From positions 248,001 through 312,000 of the forward strand of contig NZ_JACHOT010000003.1 of NCBI RefSeq assembly GCF_014200015.1: 64,000 nt of DNA, written 5' to 3'. This stretch comes from Aminobacter niigataensis (lineage in GTDB: Bacteria > Pseudomonadota > Alphaproteobacteria > Rhizobiales > Rhizobiaceae). Below are positions 44,947 to 54,212 of the stretch, piece by piece. The translations under genes and the position numbers were made by a program. A model generated the notes under the pieces. The model did not search any database. It was not told the DNA's origin and was given only the letters and a program-made list of their open reading frames with translations. Position 1 is the stretch's first letter; each line of letters opens with the position of its first letter.

Positions 44947-46680
44947 ATGACCCTCGACGCCATCACCCTTTCGGTCATCCAGGCGGCGCTGCAGCAGACC
45001 TGCGACGAGATGGACCTGACATTCTCGCGCGCGGCTTTCTCGCCCGTCATCGCCGAGGCCAACGACCGCTCCGACGGCATCTACTCCGCCGTCGACGGCG
45101 CGTTGATCGCGCAGGGGTCGCAAGGGCTGCCGGTGTTTGTCGGCGTCATGCAGCACTCGACCAAAACCATCATCAAGATGATTGCTGACGGGCATGTGCT
45201 GCCGCCCGAGCCGGGCGACATCTACATCGTCAACGACCCCTATCTCGGCGGCACGCATCTGATGGACGTGCGTTTCGCCATGCCGGTATGGCGCGCAGGA
45301 AAAATCTTCTGCTGGCTGTCCAACACCGGCCACTGGCCTGATATCGGCGGCGCGGTGCCGGGCGGCTTTTCCGCCTCGGCGACTGCGGTCGAGCAGGAAG
45401 GCCTGCGCCTGCCGCCGGTCAAGCTGTTCAAGAAAGGGGTCATGGACCCCGAGATCTACGCCATCATCTGCTCCAACATCCGGGTGGCCGACCAGCGCAT
45501 CGGCGATATCCGCGCCCAGGCGGCAGCGCTCCATGTCGGACAGGACAGGCTGTTCCAGATCCTGGATCGTTACGGTGACGAAACCGTTGTCGAGGCCATC
45601 GCCGAGCTGCGACGCCGGGCGGCCGAACAGATGCGGGCGCATATCGCGTCCCTGCCCGACGGCACGTACAGGTCGAAGGCCTTCGTCGATTCCGACGGCG
45701 TTGTCGACGCGCCGCTGACGATCGCGCTATCGGTCGAAAAGGCTGGCGATACGCTGACCTTCGACTTCTCAGGCTCGTCGAAACCATGCACTGGGCCGAT
45801 GAACAGCGTCTTGGCCACGACCTTGTCGTCGGTCTATCTCGCCATGCGCCACATCTTCCCCGACGTGCCGATCAGTGCGGGCGCCTTCGAGCCGCTGATC
45901 GTCAAGCGGCCGGAAGGCACATTCCTCGACGCGCGCTATCCGCGACCGGTTTCAGGCTGTGCGGCGGAGGTGTCCCAGCGCATCGCCGAAGCGGTGTTCG
46001 CGGCGATGGTGCAGGCAGCACCCGACAAGGTGACGGCATCACCGGCTGGTTCGAGCGGCAACTTCGCGCTCGGCGGCAACGACCCGGCGCGCGGCCGCGA
46101 CTATGTCATGTACCAGATCTCCGGCGGCGGCTATGGCGGCAATTCAGACCATGACGGGCTGTCGAATGGCTGCTCGACCATCGGCATCTCGAAATCGCCG
46201 CCGGTCGAGATCATGGAGCAGGCCTATCCGGTGCTCTACCGGCAATACGCGTTGCGCGAAGGCTCGGGCGGCGCCGGCAAGCAGCGCGGCGGCTTCGGCC
46301 TCGCCTACGAGATAGAGCTGTTGCGCGGCGAAGCCCGCGCCTCCTTCGTCATGGACCATGGCCGCTTCGGCCCGCAGGGCGCGCTCGGAGGCAAGGATGG
46401 TGCCGTCAATACGGTGACAGTTTTTCGCGACGGGCAGCCGCATGTGCCGCCGCATCTGTCGAAGGAGCAGGACATTCCGCTCAAGGCCGGCGACCGGGTT
46501 CTGGTCAGCACGCCGGGCGGCGGCGGTTATGGCGATCCGCTTTCACGCGATCCCGAACTGGTGCTGCGCGATGTCGGGCTCGGCTACTACACGCGCGAGC
46601 AGGCATCTGCGATGTTCGGGGTAATGATTGGGGATGATGGCGTGGATGTGATTTCCACCTCGCAACTACGAGCGAAGTAG
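44947..46680 (+). CDS. hyuB: Hydantoinase/oxoprolinase subunit B
   Basis: A 577-residue HyuB-type subunit with LSVIQAALQQTCDEMDLTF at the start, PGDIYIVNDPYLGGTHLMD and a C-terminal SGGYGGNSDHDGLSNG segment. It pairs with HyuA to form the ATP-dependent cyclic-amide hydrolase or related carboxylase. It is full length. The gap from hyuA is filled by a repeat element. Confidence 0.92.
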   Translation: MTLDAITLSVIQAALQQTCDEMDLTFSRAAFSPVIAEANDRSDGIYSAVDGALIAQGSQGLPVFVGVMQHSTKTIIKMIADGHVLPPEPGDIYIVNDPYLGGTHLMDVRFAMPVWRAGKIFCWLSNTGHWPDIGGAVPGGFSASATAVEQEGLRLPPVKLFKKGVMDPEIYAIICSNIRVADQRIGDIRAQAAALHVGQDRLFQILDRYGDETVVEAIAELRRRAAEQMRAHIASLPDGTYRSKAFVDSDGVVDAPLTIALSVEKAGDTLTFDFSGSSKPCTGPMNSVLATTLSSVYLAMRHIFPDVPISAGAFEPLIVKRPEGTFLDARYPRPVSGCAAEVSQRIAEAVFAAMVQAAPDKVTASPAGSSGNFALGGNDPARGRDYVMYQISGGGYGGNSDHDGLSNGCSTIGISKSPPVEIMEQAYPVLYRQYALREGSGGAGKQRGGFGLAYEIELLRGEARASFVMDHGRFGPQGALGGKDGAVNTVTVFRDGQPHVPPHLSKEQDIPLKAGDRVLVSTPGGGGYGDPLSRDPELVLRDVGLGYYTREQASAMFGVMIGDDGVDVISTSQLRAK

Positions 46681-46830
46681 CCCCCTCACCGGCCGCTTCA
46701 CGGCCACCTCTCCCCCACTCCGTGGGGGAGAGGAAACGCTAACCGTGAAGGCTGGGTCACAACAGAACTTGGGTTCCTCGCCACATGCCATGGGGGAGAG
46801 GTGGTTCGCGCAGCGAACCGGTGAGGGGGC
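46681..46830. repeat. Palindromic intergenic repeat after hyuB
   Basis: CCCCCTCACCGG at the left end pairs with CCGGTGAGGGGG at the right end, and inner CCACCTCTCCCCC pairs with GGGGGAGAGGTGG. It closely resembles the hyuA-hyuB element and lies between convergent genes, where it may help terminate both. Confidence 0.85.
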
Positions 46831-46847
46831 TTTGTGTACTGCCGCTG

Positions 46848-47846
46848 TCAGCCCAGCGCCCGCCCATCCGCGTCGAAGCGATAGGTGCGCGCCGCATCGG
46901 GCGTCGCGTAGAGCGTGGCGCCTGGGCCGGTCTGGTACTCACCGAACAAGCGAATGGTGACGAGGCCGGCCTTTTCCGTCTCAAGGAAGACGTTGGTGTC
47001 GGCGCCGAGATGTTCGGCGTGGATGACCGTGCCCTTCCAGGCGCCAGAGGTGTCGCTGACTGCGATATGCTCGGGGCGGACACCGACAGTCTTGGCGGTT
47101 TCGCCCAGCCGCGCGCCGTCGATGAAGTTCATCTTGGGCGAGCCTATGAAGCCCGCGACGAACAGGTTCGCCGGCTTGTTGTAGAGTTCCATCGGCGCAC
47201 CGACCTGCTCGACGCGGCCGGCATTGAGCACGACGATGCGGTCGGCCAGCGTCATCGCCTCGACCTGGTCGTGGGTGACGTAGACCATCGTCGCCTTGAG
47301 CCGGTTGTGCAGCTGGGCGATCTCCAGGCGCGTGTTGACGCGAAGCGCCGCGTCGAGGTTCGACAGCGGCTCGTCGAACAGGAACAGCTTCGGTTCGCGC
47401 ACCAGGGCGCGGCCGATGGCGACGCGCTGGCGCTGGCCGCCGGAGAGTTCGGCCGGGCGGCGCTTGAGGTAGGGCTCCAGCGACAGCATCGCCGAAGATG
47501 CCCCGATGCGCTGGTCGATCTCGGCGGCCGGCGTTCCCGCCTGCTTGAGGCCGAGCGCCATGTTGTCGCGCACGTTGAGATGCGGATAGAGCGCGTAGGT
47601 CTGGAACACCATGGCGATGCCGCGTTTGGCGGGCGGCGCGTTGGTGACCCTTTGGCCGTCGATCAGCACGTCGCCCGACGATGCGTCCTCGAGGCCGGCG
47701 ATGATGCGCAGCAGCGTCGACTTTCCGCAGCCGGACGGGCCGACGAACACGACGAACTCGCCGTCCTTGACGTCGAGGTCGATGCCTTTCAGCACCTCGA
47801 CCGGGCCGAAGGACTTTTTGACATTTTCGATCTTGAGCGAACCCAC
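46848..47846 (-). CDS. Sugar ABC transporter ATP-binding protein (UgpC/MsmK-like)
   Basis: A 332-residue carbohydrate-type ATPase with Walker [10 protein letters not shown], signature [16 protein letters not shown], Walker [13 protein letters not shown] and switch [15 protein letters not shown]. The C-terminal TOBE region follows. It is the last gene of the leftward amino-sugar operon and would energise the two permeases encoded at 48923 and 49770. Such ATPases are often shared between sugar importers. Confidence 0.94.
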   Translation of the reverse strand: MGSLKIENVKKSFGPVEVLKGIDLDVKDGEFVVFVGPSGCGKSTLLRIIAGLEDASSGDVLIDGQRVTNAPPAKRGIAMVFQTYALYPHLNVRDNMALGLKQAGTPAAEIDQRIGASSAMLSLEPYLKRRPAELSGGQRQRVAIGRALVREPKLFLFDEPLSNLDAALRVNTRLEIAQLHNRLKATMVYVTHDQVEAMTLADRIVVLNAGRVEQVGAPMELYNKPANLFVAGFIGSPKMNFIDGARLGETAKTVGVRPEHIAVSDTSGAWKGTVIHAEHLGADTNVFLETEKAGLVTIRLFGEYQTGPGATLYATPDAARTYRFDADGRALG

Positions 47847-47861
47847 GGGCTTTTCCTGTCT

Positions 47862-48926
47862 CTAGAGCTTCACGGGGCGGCCGGTGCGGACGCTTTCGTC
47901 CGCAGCCAGGCACACGCGCAGCGATTTGACGGCGTCATCCATATGACGGGTGAGGTCGATGTCCTCGCGGATGGCCTTCAGCACGAAGGCCTGCTCGCGG
48001 TCGCAAAGGCCCTGGTGGCCAGGCTCGTCCTTCATCGACAGGTCCTCGTCGGCATGGACGAAATTGCCGTCGGCACCGAGATCGGCGCGGTGGACGCGGA
48101 TCATGCTGGTCTTGGTGTGGGCATCGACGTCATCCGACTTGGTGGCGGCTTCGTTGACGACGATCGAGACACTGCCCTTGGGCGAGATGACGTCCTTCAC
48201 GAAGAAGGCGGTCTCCGACATCATCGGTCCCCAGCCTGCCTCGTACCAGCCGACCGAGCCGTCGGCGAACAGCACCTGGAGGTGACCGTAATTATACATC
48301 GCCGGATCGATCTCGTCGGTCATGCGCAGGCCCATGCCGCGCACCTCGACCGGGTCGGCATCGGTGATCTGGCACATCACGTCGAGATAGTGGACACCGC
48401 AGTCGACGATCGGCGAGGTCGTCTTCATCAGCTGCTTGTGGGTGTCCCACTTGTGGCCGGAAGACTGCTGGTTGAGGTTCATGCGGAAGACGTAGGGACC
48501 GCCGAGCGCACGCGCCTCGCCGATCAGCCGCATCCAGGAAGGGTGATGGCGCAGGATGTAGCCGATCACCAGCTTGCGGCCATTGGCCTTGGCGCAGGCC
48601 ACGACACGTTCCGCGTCGGCAACGGTGGTTGCCAGCGGCTTCTCGAGGAAGACATGGCAACCGGCTTCCAGCGCCATGACCGCATAGTCGGCATGGCTGT
48701 CGGAATAGGTGTTGATCGAGGCGACGTCCGGCTTCAGCTCGTGGATCGCGCCTTCGAACGAGCGCTGGATGCCGTAGCCTTCCATGCCCGCGGGCAGCTG
48801 CACATCGGAACGGTTGACGAGGGCTGCGATCTCGAAGCCGGGGTTGTTGTGATAGGCCAGGGCGTGGCTGCGGCCCATGTTGCCGAGGCCGGCAACGACG
48901 ACGCGTAGGGGCTTTTCAGTGCTCAC
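47862..48926 (-). CDS. Gfo/Idh/MocA-family oxidoreductase
   Basis: A 354-residue NAD(P)-dependent sugar dehydrogenase-like protein. The Rossmann motif is VVVAGLGNMGRSHALAYHNN and the family EKPLATT motif is present, with the catalytic-type His in DCGVHYLDV. The GTG start at 48926 overlaps the stop of the upstream permease gene, so the call rests on that coupling. In this operon it may oxidise or epimerise an imported amino sugar; the reaction is unknown. Confidence 0.88.
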   Translation of the reverse strand: MSTEKPLRVVVAGLGNMGRSHALAYHNNPGFEIAALVNRSDVQLPAGMEGYGIQRSFEGAIHELKPDVASINTYSDSHADYAVMALEAGCHVFLEKPLATTVADAERVVACAKANGRKLVIGYILRHHPSWMRLIGEARALGGPYVFRMNLNQQSSGHKWDTHKQLMKTTSPIVDCGVHYLDVMCQITDADPVEVRGMGLRMTDEIDPAMYNYGHLQVLFADGSVGWYEAGWGPMMSETAFFVKDVISPKGSVSIVVNEAATKSDDVDAHTKTSMIRVHRADLGADGNFVHADEDLSMKDEPGHQGLCDREQAFVLKAIREDIDLTRHMDDAVKSLRVCLAADESVRTGRPVKL

Positions 48927-49762
48927 TTGACTGCTCCGGAAGTGATGCCGCGGATCAGCTGCCGCGAGAAGAAGAGATAGAGGACGAGCACCGGCAGGAT
49001 GGCGAGCGACAGCGCCGCCAGCACGGCGTTCCAGTTGGTGACGAACTGGCCGATGAAGACCTGGGCGCCGAGCGTGACGGTCTTGGTCGACTCTCCGGGC
49101 GCCAGGATCAGTGGGAACCACAAATCGTTCCAGATCGGGATCATGGTGAAGACAGCGACGGTCGCCATGGCCGGTCGGACCAGCGGCAGGACGAGACGGA
49201 AGAAGATGCGGTATTCCGAGAGCCCGTCGATGCGGCCGGCATTCTTGAGGTCGTCCGACACCTGCTTCATGAACTCGGAGAGGATGAAAACGGCGAGCGG
49301 CAGGCCTTGAGCGGTGTAGACCAGGACAAGTGCTGTCAGCGTGTTGACCAGCCCTGACGCCACCATCAGCTGCAGGATCGCGACGGTGCCGAGGCGGATC
49401 GGGATCATGATGCCGAGGGCCAGATAGAGGCCCATCATGGTGTTGCCCTTGAAGCGGTATTCCGACAGCGCGAACGCCGCCATGGCACCAAACAGCAGCA
49501 CCAGGAACAGCGAGGCGACGGTGACCGTCAGGCTGTTCTGGAAATACTGGATGAAGTCGCCCTGCGCCATCACAGTGGTGTAGCCGATGAGGTCGAAGGT
49601 CTCGGCCGTCGGCGGCGTCAGCGGCGAGCGAAAGATCGCGGCCCGCGACTTGAACGAGTTGACGACGATGACGATCACCGGGAACAGCGCGATGACGGTG
49701 TAGGTCAAAAGGATCGCGTGTGCGCCGATGGTGCGCGGCAGGGATGTGGCAGCCTTGCTCAT
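48923..49762 (-). CDS. Sugar ABC transporter permease (MalG-like)
   Basis: A 279-residue permease with about six helices and the EAA-type loop DDLKNAGRIDGLSEYRIFFR. It pairs with the MalF-like protein 7 bp upstream. Its stop overlaps the oxidoreductase GTG start. Confidence 0.93.
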   Translation of the reverse strand: MSKAATSLPRTIGAHAILLTYTVIALFPVIVIVVNSFKSRAAIFRSPLTPPTAETFDLIGYTTVMAQGDFIQYFQNSLTVTVASLFLVLLFGAMAAFALSEYRFKGNTMMGLYLALGIMIPIRLGTVAILQLMVASGLVNTLTALVLVYTAQGLPLAVFILSEFMKQVSDDLKNAGRIDGLSEYRIFFRLVLPLVRPAMATVAVFTMIPIWNDLWFPLILAPGESTKTVTLGAQVFIGQFVTNWNAVLAALSLAILPVLVLYLFFSRQLIRGITSGAVK

Positions 49763-49769
49763 GACACCC

Positions 49770-50711
49770 TCAGAACTGGTAGCGGCGCAGCCGCGTCTGG
49801 ATGAGGAAAAGATAGACGCAGACGCCGGTGAGGATGATGAAGAACATCATCGAGGCGATGGTGGCGCCCATGTTCGGATCGCCCGTCTGCAGCTGGAAGC
49901 CGAAGAAGGTGCGGTAGAGGAACGTGCCGAGGATATCGGTGGCGTAGTTCGGCCCGGCCAGCGCGCCCTGCGCCGAATAGATCAGGTCGAAGGCGTTGAA
50001 GTTGCCGACGAAAGTGAGGATCGAGATGATGCCTATCGAAGGCAGGATCAGCGGCAGCTTGATCTTCCAGAACTGGGAGAAGCCGGTGACGCCGTCGCAT
50101 TCGGCAGCCTCAATGACCTCTTCTGGGATCGACAGCATGGCGGCATAGATCAGCATCATCGGGATACCGACAAATTGCCATACCGAGATCAGGCTGAGCG
50201 CGGTCAGCGCATATTCTTCCTTGCCGAGCCAGGGCACGAACAGGCTTTTGAGACCAACCATATCGAGCAGGTTGGGCGCGACACCCCACAACGGGCTCAG
50301 GATCAGCTTCCAGGCGAAGCCGACGATGACGAAGGACAGTATGGTCGGAATGAAGATCGCCGTGCGGTAGAAGGCGGAGAACCGCAGCTTGGGGCTCGAC
50401 AGCAGGGCGGCAAGCAGGATGCCGATCGGATTCTGCACCAGCATGTGGATGATGAAGAACCAGGTATTGTTGCCGAGCGCGTTCCAGAACGAGTTCGACC
50501 AGCGCGGATCACCGAACAGCGTGCGGAAATTTTCGAGGCCGGTGAAGACCTGCACATTGTCTATGCTACGGAACAGCGACAGCTGCAGCGTGCCGAACAG
50601 CGGCAGGATCATCACGGCGGTGTAGACCAGGAGGGCCGGCGCGAGGAAGACGGCAATGTGCCAACGCGTCGGTCTCTTGTCTTGGCTATGCTCTAGGCTT
50701 TGCTCCGACAT
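49770..50711 (-). CDS. Sugar ABC transporter permease (MalF-like)
   Basis: A 313-residue permease with about six helices and the loop EEVIEAAECDGVTGFSQFWK. It follows the binding-protein gene after a 217-bp gap containing a strong hairpin. It forms the channel with the MalG-like partner. Confidence 0.93.
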   Translation of the reverse strand: MSEQSLEHSQDKRPTRWHIAVFLAPALLVYTAVMILPLFGTLQLSLFRSIDNVQVFTGLENFRTLFGDPRWSNSFWNALGNNTWFFIIHMLVQNPIGILLAALLSSPKLRFSAFYRTAIFIPTILSFVIVGFAWKLILSPLWGVAPNLLDMVGLKSLFVPWLGKEEYALTALSLISVWQFVGIPMMLIYAAMLSIPEEVIEAAECDGVTGFSQFWKIKLPLILPSIGIISILTFVGNFNAFDLIYSAQGALAGPNYATDILGTFLYRTFFGFQLQTGDPNMGATIASMMFFIILTGVCVYLFLIQTRLRRYQF

Positions 50712-50873
50712 CTCAAATTCCCTGGTCCGGCCGTGTCGGGCCGTTGATGGTGATAGCGAGGATGGACCTCAGCGGGCTTCCCGCCAATGGCTGTCGGAAG
50801 CAGTAGCGCATCTTTGTACGCCGACGTTCAACCCCTGATTCCGAGTCCGCAACGTTCGAATATTCGAGGGGGT

Positions 50874-50903
50874 GGGAGAGCGCCGCCGAAGCGGCGCCCT
50901 CCC
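50874..50903 (-). terminator. Intercistronic hairpin downstream of sugar-binding protein gene
   Basis: A 13-bp stem with one mismatch (GGGAGAGCGCCGC with GCGGCGCCCTCCC) and a CGAA tetraloop lies 25 bp past the binding-protein stop. No T-run follows. Hairpins here commonly raise binding-protein expression above that of the permeases. The rest of the 217-bp gap holds nothing I recognise. Confidence 0.65.
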
Positions 50904-50928
50904 GAGCGAGCATCAAGCCCGCCGCATC

Positions 50929-52185
50929 TTACTTAGCCGGCTTGAACCAGCTGTCGAGGCCCTTCTGCAGCTCGGCAGCAGCGGCTTCCGGGGTCTCGGT
51001 GCCGTTGATGACGTTGGCCGACTTGACCCAGGTCTCGTTTTCGAGGTTCGGCGTGCCGCGCGACAGGATCTGGTAGGTCGAGCGGATGGTCGGCTTGCAC
51101 TTCTCACGCCAGGAGACGAATTCCTGGGCGAGCGGGTCTTCCATCTTCACCGGCGCCGAGTTCAGGCTGAAGAAGCCCGGCAGCGCGTTGGCGTAGATCG
51201 TGGCGAATTCAGGCGAAGCGACCCAGGACAGGAAGGCCTTGGCGGCATCGGCATTCGCGCTCTTGGGGTTCAGGCCCAGGCCGATATCGGTGTGGTCGGA
51301 GATGTAGCAGGTGTCGCCAGCCTTCTGGACCGGCGGCGGGAAGGCGCCCATCTTGAACTGCGCCTGGGTGTTGAAGGTCGAGATCTCCCACGAGCCGGCC
51401 GGGAAGATCGCGGCGCGGCCGAGCGTGAACAGGTTCTGGCTGTCGGGGTAGCTCTGCGCCTCGAAGCCGTCGCCGAGATAAGGCTTCCACTTGGCGAGCG
51501 TCGCAAACGGCGCAACCCAGTCGGCATCGGTCAGCTTCTGCTCGCCCTTGATGAGCGCCAGGCGGCCTTCCTCGCCCTTCCAGTAGTTCGGTCCGATGTT
51601 CTGGTAGCCCATGGTCGCAGCTTCCCAGAGATCCTTGGTGCCCATCGCCATCGGGATGTAGGTGCCGTCAGCCTTGATCTTGTCGAGGGCGGCGAAGAAC
51701 TCTTCTTCGGTCGCCGGCACGGCGATGCCGAGCTTGTCGAAGGCTTCCTTGTTGTAGATGAAGCCGTGGATGACGGATGCCATCGGCACGCAGAAGGTCG
51801 CCTTGCCGTCGTCGGTCTGCCAGGCGGACTTGGCGACATCGGAGAAGTTCTCCATGCCGGGCAGCGCAGTCAGATCGGCAAGTTGACCCTTGCCATAGAG
51901 GTCGATCGACGTGAACGGACGGCAGGTGATGAGATCGCCAGCCGAGCCAGCATCGAGCTTGGCGTTGAGCGCGGCGTTGTACTCGGTCGGAGCCGACGGC
52001 GAGAAGGTGACCTTGATGCCGGGGTTCTTGGCTTCGAACGCCGGGATCAGCTTTTCCTGCCAGATGGCGAGGTCGTCATTGCGCCAGCTCTCGATGGTCA
52101 GCGTCTTGTCCTGGGCGAGCGCGATCCCGGCGGAGCCGAGGATGCTGGACGCCATCAGAAGTCCAGTAAGCAACCTATGTTTCAT
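50929..52185 (-). CDS. Sugar ABC transporter substrate-binding protein
   Basis: A 418-residue periplasmic protein of solute-binding family 1. A Sec signal peptide ends near AGIALAQ-DK, and the mature part has ESWRNDDLAIWQEKLIPAFE and NADAAKAFLSWVASPEFA. The ATG at 52185 is preferred to 52191 because GGGAGA then lies at a proper distance. The gene follows murQ by about 33 bp, so an amino sugar or muropeptide sugar is the likely ligand. Confidence 0.93.
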   Translation of the reverse strand: MKHRLLTGLLMASSILGSAGIALAQDKTLTIESWRNDDLAIWQEKLIPAFEAKNPGIKVTFSPSAPTEYNAALNAKLDAGSAGDLITCRPFTSIDLYGKGQLADLTALPGMENFSDVAKSAWQTDDGKATFCVPMASVIHGFIYNKEAFDKLGIAVPATEEEFFAALDKIKADGTYIPMAMGTKDLWEAATMGYQNIGPNYWKGEEGRLALIKGEQKLTDADWVAPFATLAKWKPYLGDGFEAQSYPDSQNLFTLGRAAIFPAGSWEISTFNTQAQFKMGAFPPPVQKAGDTCYISDHTDIGLGLNPKSANADAAKAFLSWVASPEFATIYANALPGFFSLNSAPVKMEDPLAQEFVSWREKCKPTIRSTYQILSRGTPNLENETWVKSANVINGTETPEAAAAELQKGLDSWFKPAK

Positions 52186-52218
52186 TTCCATTCTCCCTGT
52201 TTACTTTCTCTCGGGCCT

Positions 52219-53133
52219 CTACTGATGAGAGCCTCTGCTCCCCTCGAGCTTCGACAGAGCGGACCTCAGTTTCTGGCCCGCCCCATCCAGAAGTTGGTTT
52301 GCCGCCTCCGGGCTTGCCGCACCCGAGGCCAAAAGGATCGCCACCTTGACCGAACCGCCGCTCATTTCGAGCAGGGTTTTCGCGGTGGCCGTGTCGCAGC
52401 CTGCAATCGCCGAGACGATGCGTGCGGCGCGCTCGTGCAGCTTGATGTTGTCGGCATGAAGATTGACCATGTAGCCGTCATGGACATGGCCGAGATGGAT
52501 GGCGACGAGCGTCGACATCATGTTGAGCGCGATCTTCTGCGCCGTGCCGGCGCCCATGCGGGTCGAGCCGGCAACGACTTCCGGCGGCGTGGCAAGCAGG
52601 ACCGAAATTTCGGCGATGTCGAACATCGGCGCACCGGCATTGTTGGCGACCGCAATCGTCGCAGCACCGCGGCGCCGGGCCTCGTTGAGCGCGCCTATGG
52701 CAAAAGGCGTCGAGCCGCTGGCCGAGATGGCGATCAGGCAATCACCGGCATTCAGCTCGGCGGCGGCGACTTCTTTCATGGCCTGCCCGGCATCGTCTTC
52801 CGGCGCACCGGTGAGATTGACAAGGCTGTCGGTGCCGCCCGCAAGCAGGATGACGACGCGGTCGCGGGGAATGCCGAAGGTTCCGGGAAGCTCGAGCGCA
52901 TCGGCCAGCGCCATCAGGCCGGAACTGCCGGCCGCGGCATAGACAAGACGTCCGCCGGCAGCGAGACGCTCGGCGATCTTGGCGGCAGCTTCGGCAATTG
53001 CGGGGATGGCAGCGTGAACGGCACCGGCAGCCTCGACCTGCGCTGCGGCAAGCAGGCGAAGAACGGATTCAGGTGCCTGGGCATCAATGCCCCCGGCATC
53101 TTTATGCACCGCTTCGGTACGCGTTGGCGCCAT
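52219..53133 (-). CDS. murQ: N-acetylmuramic acid 6-phosphate etherase-like protein
   Basis: A 304-residue SIS-domain protein of the MurQ family, which cleaves the lactyl ether of MurNAc-6-phosphate to give GlcNAc-6-phosphate and D-lactate. The family core is AAGSSGLMALADALELPGTF, then VVAGSTRMGAGTAQKIALN. Glutamates in DALELPGTFG and GAPEDDAG match positions of the catalytic acids as I recall them. The ATG at 53133 has GGGAGAG at good spacing. It is the first gene of the leftward operon. Confidence 0.85.
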   Translation of the reverse strand: MAPTRTEAVHKDAGGIDAQAPESVLRLLAAAQVEAAGAVHAAIPAIAEAAAKIAERLAAGGRLVYAAAGSSGLMALADALELPGTFGIPRDRVVILLAGGTDSLVNLTGAPEDDAGQAMKEVAAAELNAGDCLIAISASGSTPFAIGALNEARRRGAATIAVANNAGAPMFDIAEISVLLATPPEVVAGSTRMGAGTAQKIALNMMSTLVAIHLGHVHDGYMVNLHADNIKLHERAARIVSAIAGCDTATAKTLLEMSGGSVKVAILLASGAASPEAANQLLDGAGQKLRSALSKLEGSRGSHQ

Positions 53134-53153
53134 TCTGTCTCTCCCTTTCATCG

Positions 53154-53181
53154 ACAATACCAAAAAAATACCACTTGTCCA
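53154..53181 (-). promoter_or_regulatory. murQ promoter with embedded operator
   Basis: On the minus strand TGGACA (53181-53176) and TATTGT (53159-53154) are 16 bp apart. Two TGGTATT half-sites, 4 bp apart, lie at 53173-53156 and cover the spacer and -10 box. The same arrangement occurs in the divergent promoter at 53282. Confidence 0.65.
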
Positions 53182-53281
53182 GCGGCGTTAACAAATTCCT
53201 TTGCTGCAATGCAAGGCAGGCCAAAAAATCTATAAAATTCAATATTATGCGGAAGTCTGTCCGGAAGCGGGAATTTAACAC

Positions 53282-53309
53282 TTGGCTATTGGTATTTTAT
53301 TGGTATTAT
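53282..53309 (+). promoter_or_regulatory. Sugar kinase-nagA operon promoter with embedded operator
   Basis: TTGGCT (53282-53287) and TATTAT (53304-53309) are 16 bp apart. Two TGGTATT half-sites 4 bp apart (53290-53307) overlap the spacer and -10 box exactly as in the murQ promoter. The GntR gene in the operon is the probable binder. Confidence 0.65.
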
Positions 53310-53330
53310 CCATCACGAGGAGAAAACGCC

Positions 53331-54212
53331 GTGGATCTTGTGCTCGGGATAGATGGTGGCGGCACCGGCTGCCGGGCCGCACTGGCCAGCGCGACCGGCG
53401 ACATTCTGGGTCGCGGGCGGGGCGGACCCGCCAATATCCGCACCGACCTCGCAGGCGCCTGTGAAAATATCGTCGAAGCCGCCCGCCTGGCGTTTGCCGA
53501 GGCCGGCCGCGATCCCGCACTGATCGGCACGGCCGGTGCCGTGCTCGGCCTCGCCGGCGCCAATGTCGGCGACTACAAGCAGCGGCTCCAAGCCATGCTG
53601 CCGTTCCGGAACAGCCGCATCGAAAACGACTCGCTGATCTCGCTCGAAGGCGCGCTCGGCGAGCATGACGGCGCCATCGCGGCACTTGGAACCGGCACCG
53701 TCTATCTGGCACGCCAGAAAGGACATCTCCGTCCCGTCGGCGGCTGGGGCTTCCAGATCGGCGATCTCGGCAGCGGCGCGCGCATCGGCCGCGACCTTTT
53801 GCAGGAAACGCTGCTGGTCCATGACAAGGTCCATGCCGGCACGCCGCTCGCCGACATCATGCTCGAGCGTTTCAACCGCGACCCCAGCGACATCGTCGAA
53901 TTCACCACGGCTGCCAAGCCCGGCGACTACGGTGCATTCGCGCCAATGGTGTTCGAGCACGCAGCGAAAGGCGACGCTCTCGGCCAGAAGCTTGTCGAGC
54001 GTGCCGTCGCCGACGTCGAGGAAACGCTCGCTGTCTTCGATCTGGCGCCAACCGAGCGGCTGTGCCTGCTTGGCGGGCTTGCCGGCCTCTATGCGCCACT
54101 GCTTTCGAAGCGCTACCGCGCGATCATGCATCCGCCGCTGCAGGACGCGCTCGGCGGCGCCGTGGCAATGGCGGCCAGGATATTCGGCAAGGCGGGAGGC
54201 GGCCATGGATGA
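53331..54212 (+). CDS. BadF/BadG-type amino-sugar kinase
   Basis: A 293-residue ASKHA-fold kinase of the BadF/BadG/BcrA/BcrD ATPase family. The phosphate-1 motif is LVLGIDGGGTGCRAAL, with GTGTVYLARQ and GGWGFQIGDLGSGARIGRD further on. The GTG at 53331 is chosen because AGGAG lies 8 bases before it. This family includes N-acetylglucosamine kinases and MurK, which phosphorylates both MurNAc and GlcNAc. Placement beside MurQ and NagA supports either activity. It overlaps the GntR gene by 8 bases. Confidence 0.85.
   Translation: MDLVLGIDGGGTGCRAALASATGDILGRGRGGPANIRTDLAGACENIVEAARLAFAEAGRDPALIGTAGAVLGLAGANVGDYKQRLQAMLPFRNSRIENDSLISLEGALGEHDGAIAALGTGTVYLARQKGHLRPVGGWGFQIGDLGSGARIGRDLLQETLLVHDKVHAGTPLADIMLERFNRDPSDIVEFTTAAKPGDYGAFAPMVFEHAAKGDALGQKLVERAVADVEETLAVFDLAPTERLCLLGGLAGLYAPLLSKRYRAIMHPPLQDALGGAVAMAARIFGKAGGGHG

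Noticed and set aside
46785-48908. 707-residue plus-strand open frame over the ATPase and oxidoreductase genes
   Set aside because: Antisense to two clear genes, no recognisable domain.
50872-53235. 787-residue plus-strand open frame over the sugar-binding protein and murQ genes
   Set aside because: Antisense shadow; low-complexity Arg/Gly/Asp-rich translation with no motifs.
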